From: Ignavibacteria bacterium
GTDB taxonomy: Bacteria; Bacteroidota; Ignavibacteria; Ignavibacteriales; Melioribacteraceae
DNA: 5,865 bases
NCBI GenBank assembly: GCA_027347805.1
Contig: DAIEQP010000165.1
Coordinates: 1 to 5,865 of the forward strand
Reading direction: 5' to 3'
Below are positions 1 to 5,615 of the stretch, one piece after another; position 1 is the stretch's first letter; every line of letters starts with the position of its first letter. The position numbers were made by a program, and so were the translations under genes. Below the pieces are notes generated by a model. That model searched no databases. It was not told the origin of the DNA and saw nothing but the letters and a program-made list of their open reading frames with translations.

Positions 1-458
1 CTATCCATTAAAGTTTTTTTAGATGCGCTTAAAAGGGAAAGACCAAAATCCAAGGAGGCTAAAATTGTATCCCCTGAGATACTAAGATCGTTTACGGTTT
101 TCTTGCTTTTGTTTGTGTTATAGAAATCAACTATAAGATCAATCTTACCTGATTTCAGATCAAGAATATTTATGAATCCTTCTTTTGCTCCAAACCATAT
201 TTTCCCTTCAGCATCATTTATTATTGAAAAATATGATTGGCTTGCAAATCCATCTGCTTTTGAATACGAATTAATGCTGGTGTCAATAATTCCGGTTCTA
301 AAAATTCCACCTGAAGTAGCAGCCCAGATATCATTACCTGAAACAACAACCGACCTTACTTCTTTAAGATCACTATATACTTTCCATGATCCGATTGATT
401 GACCATTGATTATTACAGCAAATGAAAAAAGAATCAAAAAGATTTTTGATGCTTTCAT
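1..458 (-). CDS. Secreted two-component-regulator-propeller / PorZ-like protein, N-terminal part (cut by window edge)
   Basis: The frame is open from an ATG at 458 to the left edge (152 codons) without a stop, so only the N-terminus is present. Residues 1-20 form a signal peptide: a basic start (MKASK), a hydrophobic stretch (IFLILFSFAVII), and a likely cleavage site around NGQ, so the protein is exported. The mature part has repeated beta-propeller blades of the kind found in sensor propellers and in PorZ of the type IX secretion system: 'DIWAATSGGIF', then 'SINSYSKADGF', then 'GKIWFGAKEGFINI', then 'GDTILASLDFGLSLL'. The start is supported by GAGG at 464-467, five bases before the ATG, and by a promoter-like sequence further upstream. 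It lies 110 bases beyond the PHP gene on the same strand, probably as its own unit. The missing C-terminus decides whether this is PorZ itself, a T9SS cargo protein or another propeller protein, so the name stays general. Confidence 0.75.
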   Translation of the reverse strand, partial: MKASKIFLILFSFAVIINGQSIGSWKVYSDLKEVRSVVVSGNDIWAATSGGIFRTGIIDTSINSYSKADGFASQSYFSIINDAEGKIWFGAKEGFINILDLKSGKIDLIVDFYNTNKSKKTVNDLSISGDTILASLDFGLSLLSASKKTLMD

Positions 459-499
459 GAATTCCTCATATGTTTTAGAAATCGTAGAAAGATTCAGCG

Positions 500-529
500 C
501 AAATTTACTATTTAATGTTTGATCACAAA
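500..529 (-). promoter_or_regulatory. Candidate Bacteroidetes-type promoter for the propeller gene
   Basis: Read leftward, TTTG (526-529) is followed after 18 bases by TAAATTTG (500-507). This exactly fits the Bacteroidetes housekeeping pattern of TTTG near -33 and TAnnTTTG near -7, with a spacer close to the usual length. It would give a leader of about 35 bases before the ATG at 458. A lone TGTGA half-site (522-526, read leftward) overlaps the -33 element, but it has no inverted partner at Crp spacing. The match is by eye only; AT-rich DNA yields such motifs by chance. Confidence 0.45.
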
Positions 530-568
530 GTAGAAATGTTCATGCAGGATATGTTTTATTGAAGGTTT

Positions 569-1402
569 TCATGAATTGGATCTCTGAACCATTTTTCTCA
601 TAAGTTCTAATTGCGTAACTGGAATATAATATTTTCCCAAATTTTCGTTATCCATTTTTTTCCCTCCATGAAAATCCGAACCTCCTGTTTCCAGCAGGCA
701 GTACTGATTTACAATACCACGGTAAAACTGAATCTGGTTTTCATTATGACTAGGATGAATTACCTCAATTCCATCTACACCCGCATTAATTAATTTCATT
801 AATAATTCTTCTTTCATAAAACCGGGATGAGCAATGAATGAAAGTCCGCCAGAATCGCTTATTAATTTTAATGCACTCTGAGGGGATACATGAATTTTTC
901 GTTCAAACGCAGGCCCTCTGTCTCCAATAAATCTTTCGAATGCTTCCTGATAGTTTGCTACAATACCGAGATCGACCATTGTATATGCGATGTGAGGGCG
1001 GCCAACAGCAGAATTTTTTGCTTTCTCCATTACATCTTCAATAGAAATCTTTAAACCCAGATTTCTAAGTTTTTGAACCATCCTTCTTGCGCGATGAAAT
1101 CTTTCATCTCGAAAAAAACTTAAGTATTTCTGAAGTTCCTCATTATTAACATCCATAAAATATGCAAGGATGTGAACCTCTTTATCATCAACATCAGTGC
1201 TTAATTCAAGTCCGGTTATTACCTCAACACCTAAGTCTCTCCCGCATTCGGAAGCTTCCGGAATTGCGTTAACACTGTCATGATCAGTAATAGCAATAAC
1301 TGAAAGTCCATTACGATGAGCCATCTGAACAACCTCTGCCGGTGAATGAGCTCCATCAGAATAAGTTGTATGAGAATGAAGATCAGCTTTTAATTGTACC
1401 AT
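569..1402 (-). CDS. PHP-domain metal-dependent phosphoesterase (YciV/RNase AM, nucleoside 3',5'-bisphosphatase type)
   Basis: A 277-residue protein with every hallmark of a PHP phosphoesterase that uses clustered metal ions. Numbered from the ATG at 1402: DLHSHTTYSDG gives D7, H9, H11 and D16; ITDHD gives D40 and H41; GLELS gives E66; VHILAY gives H77; IAHPG gives H192; GGSDFHG gives D243 and H245. Between the early and late metal ligands lies an insertion (about 95-170) with a GRPHIA element. That order matches the YciV/RNase AM and nucleoside 3',5'-bisphosphate 5'-phosphatase branch rather than histidinol phosphatase or the polymerase PHP domain. Known members act on pAp-like nucleotides and RNA 5' ends; the substrate here is inferred. 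A TTG lies one codon upstream (1405), but the ATG at 1402 shares its A with the TGA of the crp-family gene. No strong ribosome site precedes it, so reinitiation coupling is likely. The protein is probably cytoplasmic and lacks a signal peptide. Confidence 0.88.
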   Translation of the reverse strand: MVQLKADLHSHTTYSDGAHSPAEVVQMAHRNGLSVIAITDHDSVNAIPEASECGRDLGVEVITGLELSTDVDDKEVHILAYFMDVNNEELQKYLSFFRDERFHRARRMVQKLRNLGLKISIEDVMEKAKNSAVGRPHIAYTMVDLGIVANYQEAFERFIGDRGPAFERKIHVSPQSALKLISDSGGLSFIAHPGFMKEELLMKLINAGVDGIEVIHPSHNENQIQFYRGIVNQYCLLETGGSDFHGGKKMDNENLGKYYIPVTQLELMRKMVQRSNS

Positions 1403-2082
1403 CAAATAAATTTTTCTTTAAACTGTTCATAATCAAGAATTCTAAGTTTGGATCCTTCCATTTCAACCAAACCTTTTTTTGCAAACGAATGAAGTGTTCT
1501 TGAAATAGTTTCTCTTGAAGTACCGGCCATGTTAGCCAAATCTTGCTGTAGAGGAAGATTTTCAATTTCAACTTTGCCATGTTTAATTTTTCCAATATCA
1601 TCGGCAAGCTGAAGAATTACAGTTGCTACTTTTCCTTCGGCATCTTTTACAGAAAGAGCTTTGATTTTCAAGTCGGCATTTCTTAATCGAGTTGTTAATT
1701 CCTGCAAAAGTGCAACAGAAACTTCGGGATGCTCATAAAGCAGTTTGAGAAAATCATTTCTCTGGATTAAAAACAGTTCGCTTTCTTCAATAGCTGTTAC
1801 AGTTGCTGAACGGGTTAATCCATCCAGAATAGCCATTTCACCAAAAAAATCACTTTCACTTAATATTGTAAGAATTACTTCGCGGCCATCCCCGCTTGAT
1901 CTGGTAACTTTCACTTTACCGGAAACAATAACAAAAAGGGCAGTGCCTGCTTCTTCCTCCATTAAAATTACATCCCCCTTTGTGTACATCTTTCTAGATC
2001 CTATCTGCTCAATTTTAGCCAGGGTATCCTTTGAAAGTTCTGTAAATATTGGTACGTAAGCCAAAAATTCTGATGAAGACAT
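1402..2082 (-). CDS. Crp/Fnr-family transcriptional regulator
   Basis: A 226-residue regulator of usual family length. The cyclic-nucleotide-binding fold covers about 8-120, with the phosphate-binding cassette at 81-97 (GEMAILDGL, then R91 and S92). A long dimerisation helix follows (about 118-145). The winged helix-turn-helix spans about 170-217, and its recognition helix reads SRETISR (189-195). R190, E191 and R195 align with the DNA-contacting R180, E181 and R185 of E. coli CRP, while S194-R195 also match FNR. There are no cysteines anywhere, so it cannot be an Fe-S FNR-type oxygen sensor. The C-helix adenine contacts of CRP (T127, S128) appear as A136 and D137, so cAMP is uncertain as ligand. 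GAGG at 2088-2091, five bases before the ATG, supports the start. It is divergent from gap and overlaps the following PHP gene by one base. Targets are unknown; autoregulation and gap control are inferences. Confidence 0.92.
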   Translation of the reverse strand: MSSSEFLAYVPIFTELSKDTLAKIEQIGSRKMYTKGDVILMEEEAGTALFVIVSGKVKVTRSSGDGREVILTILSESDFFGEMAILDGLTRSATVTAIEESELFLIQRNDFLKLLYEHPEVSVALLQELTTRLRNADLKIKALSVKDAEGKVATVILQLADDIGKIKHGKVEIENLPLQQDLANMAGTSRETISRTLHSFAKKGLVEMEGSKLRILDYEQFKEKFI

Positions 2083-2124
2083 CGTTACCTCGAGATGTTA
2101 AAAAAAGTCAGAAGAATTGAATAC

Positions 2125-2153
2125 AAGATAGTTTATTCGGAAGAAATGAACAA
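2125..2153 (-). promoter_or_regulatory. Weak candidate promoter for the crp-family/PHP pair
   Basis: Read leftward, TTGTTC (2148-2153) and TATCTT (2125-2130) are separated by 17 bases. They match the general sigma-70 consensus at three and four of six positions, so this is weak. The leader to the ATG at 2082 would be about 35 bases. The -10 box lies between two short inverted arms, GAATA (2119-2123) and TATTC (2134-2138), which might be an operator. The spacer carries the octamer TCTTCCGA that also appears in the gap promoter. Confidence 0.3.
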
Positions 2154-2188
2154 TTTTTCTTTTATAATGAAATGAATAATTGTTTAGA

Positions 2189-2217
2189 TTGAATCTTCCG
2201 ACGTGAATATCTATATT
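2189..2217 (+). promoter_or_regulatory. gap: Candidate promoter for gap
   Basis: TTGAAT (2189-2194) and TATATT (2212-2217) are separated by 17 bases, matching the sigma-70 consensus at four and five of six positions. TATATTTC (2212-2219) is also one base short of the Bacteroidetes TAnnTTTG element, so the site satisfies both grammars roughly. Transcription would begin near 2224, leaving a leader of about 37 bases that contains the ribosome site GGAGG (2248-2252). A 5-bp palindrome, AGATT-G-AATCT (2186-2196), covers the -35 box. Confidence 0.5.
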
Positions 2218-2233
2218 TCGACCCGAAAATATA
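2212..2233. repeat. Inverted repeat over the gap -10 box and start site
   Basis: The arms TATATTTCG (2212-2220) and CGAAA-A-TATA (2224-2233) are complementary over nine pairs with a three-base centre (ACC) and one bulged A at 2229. The left arm contains the predicted -10 box and the right arm begins at the predicted transcription start. Only half would be in the mRNA, so it is more likely a DNA operator than an RNA hairpin. The binding protein is unknown. Confidence 0.4.
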
Positions 2234-2260
2234 ACCAAATGTATATCGGAGGAAATAGTA

Positions 2261-3319
2261 ATGGCAGTAAAAGTAGGTATCAACGGATTCGGTAGAATAG
2301 GCAGACAAATAATTGGCGTTCTAGCCGAAAAAAATCTTCTTGGAAAAGAAGTAGAAGTTGTTGCGGTAGTAGATGTTAGTACCGACGCAAAATACTTTGC
2401 ATATCAGCAAAAATACGATTCAGTTCATGGACGTTTTAAAGGTACAGTATCGAGCAAAAAGAGTGATGCTTCTTTAGAAACAGATGATATTCTGGTTGTT
2501 AATGGCGCAGAAACAAAATGTATCATGGCACAGAAAGATCCTTCACAATTACCATGGAAAGAACTTGGTGTTGATATTGTATTGGAAGCAACTGGATTAT
2601 TTACTGATTCAGAAAAAGCTAAAGGTCACTTGGCAGCCGGTGCAAAGAAAGTTCTTATTACAGCTCCTGGTAAAGGCGATGTTAAAACAATCGTTATGGG
2701 TGTAAATGATGAAGAATATGATGGCGCAAAACATAATATCGTATCGAATGCATCATGCACTACAAACTGTTTAGCTCCAGTTGTTCACGTTCTTCTAAAA
2801 GAAGGAATTGGAATTGAAAGCGGTCTTATGACAACAATTCACTCTTATACAGCTACACAGAAAACAGTTGATGGTCCTTCAAAGAAAGATTGGAGAGGCG
2901 GACGTGCTGCTGCAATTAATATTATCCCGTCATCAACAGGTGCTGCAAAAGCAGTTGGCGAAGTTCTTCCTTCAACAAAAGGAAAATTAACAGGAATGTC
3001 TTTCCGCGTTCCAACAGCAGATGTTTCAGTAGTTGATTTAACTTTCCGTGCTACTAAAGATACTTCAATTGAAGAAATTGATGGTTTGATGAAGAAAGCA
3101 TCTGAAACATACCTGAAAGGAATTTTAGGCTATGCTAATGAAGAAGTTGTTTCAACAGATTTTATTCATGATGAACGTTCTTCAATTTATGATTCACTTG
3201 CTACATTACAGAACAACCTTAAGGGCGAAAAAAGATTCTTTAAGATTGTTAGCTGGTACGACAACGAATGGGGTTATTCAAACCGCGTTGTTGATTTACT
3301 CTTGAAAATGGCAAAGTAA
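2261..3319 (+). CDS. gap: Glyceraldehyde-3-phosphate dehydrogenase, type I
   Basis: Cytoplasmic tetrameric enzyme that converts glyceraldehyde-3-phosphate, NAD+ and phosphate to 1,3-bisphosphoglycerate, and the reverse. The protein has 352 residues, slightly longer than the usual 330-340. The Rossmann motif NGFGRIGR is at 8-15. D38 at the end of strand 2 (VVDVS) favours NAD+ over NADP+. The catalytic motif SNASCTTNC holds C166; H194 in TIHSYT activates it; R249 in SFRVPT and the 205-215 segment GPSKKDWRGGR shape the phosphate sites; SWYDNEWGYS is at 331-340. The extended loops (for example YFAYQQKYDSVHGRF, 45-59, and KGILGYANEE, 286-295) and residue numbering closely resemble E. coli GapA-type and kinetoplastid glycosomal enzymes as I remember them. 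The start is fixed by GGAGG at 2248-2252, eight bases before the ATG, and by the immediate Rossmann strand. It is divergent from the crp-family gene and followed by a strong terminator and then pgk. Confidence 0.98.
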   Translation: MAVKVGINGFGRIGRQIIGVLAEKNLLGKEVEVVAVVDVSTDAKYFAYQQKYDSVHGRFKGTVSSKKSDASLETDDILVVNGAETKCIMAQKDPSQLPWKELGVDIVLEATGLFTDSEKAKGHLAAGAKKVLITAPGKGDVKTIVMGVNDEEYDGAKHNIVSNASCTTNCLAPVVHVLLKEGIGIESGLMTTIHSYTATQKTVDGPSKKDWRGGRAAAINIIPSSTGAAKAVGEVLPSTKGKLTGMSFRVPTADVSVVDLTFRATKDTSIEEIDGLMKKASETYLKGILGYANEEVVSTDFIHDERSSIYDSLATLQNNLKGEKRFFKIVSWYDNEWGYSNRVVDLLLKMAK

Positions 3320-3338
3320 TTAACAAATGATTTCAGCC

Positions 3339-3373
3339 AAGACGTCCTGCCCTTGGCGGGACGTCTTTTTTTT
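3339..3373 (+). terminator. Intrinsic terminator between gap and pgk
   Basis: The arms AAGACGTCCTGCC (3339-3351) and GGCGGGACGTCTT (3355-3367) pair over 13 positions. One is a T-G wobble and the loop is three bases. The right arm runs into an eight-T tract (3366-3373). This is a textbook Rho-independent terminator placed 19 bases after the gap stop codon. A competing perfect 6-bp stem, GCCAAG (3336-3341) with CTTGGC (3352-3357), uses bases from both arms. No promoter is apparent in the 23 bases between the T tract and the pgk start, so pgk may depend on readthrough. Confidence 0.9.
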
Positions 3374-3396
3374 AATCCAAAATTTTTGGAGGTAAC

Positions 3397-4596
3397 ATGA
3401 TAAAACTAAGTATTGATAATGTTGATCTAAAAGGCAAGCGTGTACTTGTCCGTGTGGATTTCAATGTGCCGCTTGATGAAAATTTACAGATTACTGATGA
3501 TATAAGAATTACATCCGCATTGCCAACAATCAAAAAAATTATTGCTGAAGGTGGAAAATGTATTTTATGCAGCCATCTTGGAAGACCAAAAGGCGGTCCA
3601 AATCCAAAATATAGTTTGAAACCCGTCGCAGTTCGTCTCGGTGAACTTTTGGAAATGGACGTAAAGTTTGCACCTGATTGTGTTGGTGACCAGGTAAAAA
3701 CAATTGTAAATTCGCTTAAAGATGGTGAAGTTCTTTTGCTTGAAAATTTACGCTTTCATGCAGAAGAAGAAAAGAATGTTCCTGAATTTGCTGCACAATT
3801 GGCAGAACTCGGTGATGTTTATATCAACGATGCATTTGGTTCTGCTCACCGTGCTCATGCTTCTACAGAAGGAGTAACAAAATACATTAAGGTTTGCGCT
3901 TCTGGTTATTTAATGCAGAAAGAATTGGATTATCTTGGTTCTGCTATTGCTAATCCTGTTCGCCCATTTACAGCGATTCTTGGCGGATCAAAAATTTCTG
4001 GTAAGATTGATGTTATTGAAAACCTTCTTCCTAAAGTTGATTATTTATTGATCGGCGGAGGAATGGCGTATACATTTTACAAAGCAATGGGATACGAAAT
4101 TGGTTCATCATTATTAGAAGCAGAAAAAATTGATTTGGCAAAAGAAATGCTTGAAAAATTCAAATCATCTAAAGCAAAAGTTATTTTGCCAAAAGATAAT
4201 GTTGTAGCACCTGAATTTAAAAATGAATCACCGGCTAACGTTGTTGATAGCGATAAAATTCCTGCTGACAAAATGGGCTTGGATATTGGTCCAAAAACAG
4301 TTGAAGAATTTGAAAAAGTTGTTCTTGAAAGCAAAACAATCGTTTGGAATGGCCCGATGGGTGTTTTTGAATTCGATAATTTTGCTACCGGGACAAATGC
4401 AATTGCTCAATCACTTGCAACTGCTACTGCTAATGGCGCTGTTACTATTATTGGCGGCGGAGATTCAGCAGCTGCTATCAGCAAAGCAAAACTTGATGAT
4501 AAAGTATCTCACGTTTCAACAGGTGGCGGTGCTTCACTTGAATTTCTTGAAGGTAAAGTATTGCCTGGCGTTGCAGCATTGAACGATGCACAATAA
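3397..4596 (+). CDS. pgk: Phosphoglycerate kinase
   Basis: Transfers the acyl phosphate of 1,3-bisphosphoglycerate to ADP, giving 3-phosphoglycerate and ATP; it takes the product of the preceding GAPDH. The monomer of 399 residues is the normal bacterial length and is cytoplasmic. The N-terminal substrate domain shows RVDFNVPL (19-26, with D21 and N23), DDIRI with R37, SHLGRPKG (59-66, H60 and R63), ENLRFHAEEEKN with R119, and NDAFGSAHRAHAS with R152. The C-terminal nucleotide domain shows GGSKISGKI (196-204, K199 and K203), LIGGGMAYTF (218-227), WNGPMGVFE (317-325), IIGGGDSAAA (351-360, D356) and STGGGASLEFLEGK (374-387). All catalytic and hinge motifs are intact. GGAGG at 3388-3392 lies four bases before the ATG. 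The first two Gs could pair in a small stem, CCAAA (3377-3381) with TTTGG (3385-3389). It follows gap at 77 bases, with a terminator between them. Confidence 0.98.
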   Translation: MIKLSIDNVDLKGKRVLVRVDFNVPLDENLQITDDIRITSALPTIKKIIAEGGKCILCSHLGRPKGGPNPKYSLKPVAVRLGELLEMDVKFAPDCVGDQVKTIVNSLKDGEVLLLENLRFHAEEEKNVPEFAAQLAELGDVYINDAFGSAHRAHASTEGVTKYIKVCASGYLMQKELDYLGSAIANPVRPFTAILGGSKISGKIDVIENLLPKVDYLLIGGGMAYTFYKAMGYEIGSSLLEAEKIDLAKEMLEKFKSSKAKVILPKDNVVAPEFKNESPANVVDSDKIPADKMGLDIGPKTVEEFEKVVLESKTIVWNGPMGVFEFDNFATGTNAIAQSLATATANGAVTIIGGGDSAAAISKAKLDDKVSHVSTGGGASLEFLEGKVLPGVAALNDAQ

Positions 4597-4609
4597 TTTG
4601 TTGTTATGT

Positions 4610-4676
4610 AATCAAGAAATTTAGAACAGGGCAAGAAACTAAATCATTCTTGCTCTTGTTCAATACTTACTTGATT
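4610..4676 (+). other. Nested stem-loop between pgk and the rhomboid gene
   Basis: The inner stem pairs GAACAGGGCAAGAA (4624-4637) with TTCTTGCTCTTGTTC (4647-4661), broken by a small internal loop (GG opposite TCT). An outer stem pairs AATCAAG (4610-4616) with CTTGATT (4670-4676). No T tract follows the inner stem, and only a T/A-rich stretch follows the outer one. It may be a weak terminator, a processing site or an mRNA-stabilising structure at the pgk 3' end. Function is not decided by the sequence. Confidence 0.5.
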
Positions 4677-4697
4677 TATTATTAATAAGGAAACAAA

Positions 4698-5615
4698 ATG
4701 GGTTTAGATTCTCGCGATTATTACCGTCCTTCTGGTTTCGGTGGTTTTTCATTTTTCCCCCCAATGATTAAAAACCTTTTATTCATAAATATTGGTGTCT
4801 TTTTTATCCAATTAATTTCTGAAACAATAAGCTTTAATGGTATAAGCGGCGCTGCTTATCTTACTCATTATTTTGCGCTTAATCCTTTAACACCCGATGC
4901 GAACTTTCAAATCTGGCAGCTGCTTACTTATCAGTTCATGCACGGCGATTTTATGCATATCTTTTTTAATATGTTAATGCTGTGGATGTTTGGTAATGAA
5001 ATTGAAAGTATAATGGGTTCGAAAAAATTCATTACATTTTATTTGGTTAGCGGAATAGGCGCAGGATTAGTCCAGTTATTATTGAGTCCGTTATTTTCTG
5101 AAGCTGCAGGATTTACAATTGGTGCTTCAGGTGCTGTCTACGGTGTAATGATTGCGTTTGCAATGTTTTTCCCTGATCGCTATATAATGTTTTATTTTCT
5201 GATACCTGTAAAAGCAAAATACTTAATTACATTTTTATTTATAATCGAATTCGTTTCTGTAAGGCAGCCGTCGCTTGTTGCTCATCTGGCGCATGTTGGA
5301 GGAGCTGTAACAGCATTTTTCTTCATTTTAATCGATCGCAAGAACGAATTTAATCTTAGACGAATCTTCGGGAACTTTAAAAAATCATCTTACGGCGAAA
5401 GCTCAAATAGTTTTGGACAATCATTTACAAGAAGACCTTCGCGAAATATCGATGTTGAAGAAGCAACATTTTATGATATCAACAATAAAAAGAATGAAGA
5501 AGAGATTACTCAGGAAATGATTGATAAAATTTTAGATAAAATATCACAAAATGGTTATCAGGGATTAACTGAACGTGAAAAGAAAATACTTTTTGAAGCA
5601 AGTAAAAGAAAGTAG
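4698..5615 (+). CDS. Rhomboid-family intramembrane serine protease with C-terminal helical tail
   Basis: A 305-residue membrane protease with the six-helix rhomboid core: segments at about 23-42, 83-101, 110-130, 139-157, 171-188 and 194-213. The catalytic dyad is intact, with S144 in GASGAVYG and H199 in AHLAHVGGA. The oxyanion-stabilising pair H87 and N91 lies in HIFFN, matching H150 and N154 of E. coli GlpG, so the protein is predicted to be active. The Gly-rich packing motifs of helices 4 and 6 are present. After the last helix come a polar, Ser/Arg-rich linker (about 215-260) and an acidic-basic helical tail (266-305, with EMIDKILDKISQNGYQGLT and then REKK). This resembles the DUF6576 tail seen on rhomboids of Bacteroidota; the family name is from memory. 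AAGGA (4687-4691) precedes the ATG. It is 101 bases after pgk, and its last 41 bases overlap the next gene. The natural substrate is unknown. Confidence 0.95.
   Translation: MGLDSRDYYRPSGFGGFSFFPPMIKNLLFINIGVFFIQLISETISFNGISGAAYLTHYFALNPLTPDANFQIWQLLTYQFMHGDFMHIFFNMLMLWMFGNEIESIMGSKKFITFYLVSGIGAGLVQLLLSPLFSEAAGFTIGASGAVYGVMIAFAMFFPDRYIMFYFLIPVKAKYLITFLFIIEFVSVRQPSLVAHLAHVGGAVTAFFFILIDRKNEFNLRRIFGNFKKSSYGESSNSFGQSFTRRPSRNIDVEEATFYDINNKKNEEEITQEMIDKILDKISQNGYQGLTEREKKILFEASKRK

Noticed and set aside
172..402. Open frame of 76 codons on the + strand
   Set aside because: It lies wholly antisense to the propeller gene, which has a signal peptide, a ribosome site and blade repeats; the + strand frame has no recognisable pattern.
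539..575. Possible hairpin TTCATG / CATGAA after the PHP gene
   Set aside because: Six pairs with a loop of about 25 bases and no T tract is too weak to call a terminator.
453..577. 11-base direct repeat TTTCATGAATT at 453-463 and 567-577
   Set aside because: One copy is the propeller start and the other the end of the PHP gene. A repeat of this length is expected by chance in AT-rich DNA of this size. The tiny 10-codon frame it opens at 572 has no support.
2098..2283. 61-codon - strand frame across the divergent promoter region
   Set aside because: It overlaps the gap start and both promoter regions, has no ribosome site, and its composition is what AT-rich intergenic DNA gives.
4223..4582. 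119-codon + strand frame rich in Leu and Lys within pgk
   Set aside because: It is an out-of-frame shadow of pgk, whose own frame holds all catalytic motifs; the Leu richness comes from reading its codons shifted by one frame.
4650..4684. Promoter for the rhomboid gene (TTGTTC with TATTAT)
   Set aside because: The spacer is 15 bases and the implied start would fall on the ribosome site, leaving almost no leader.
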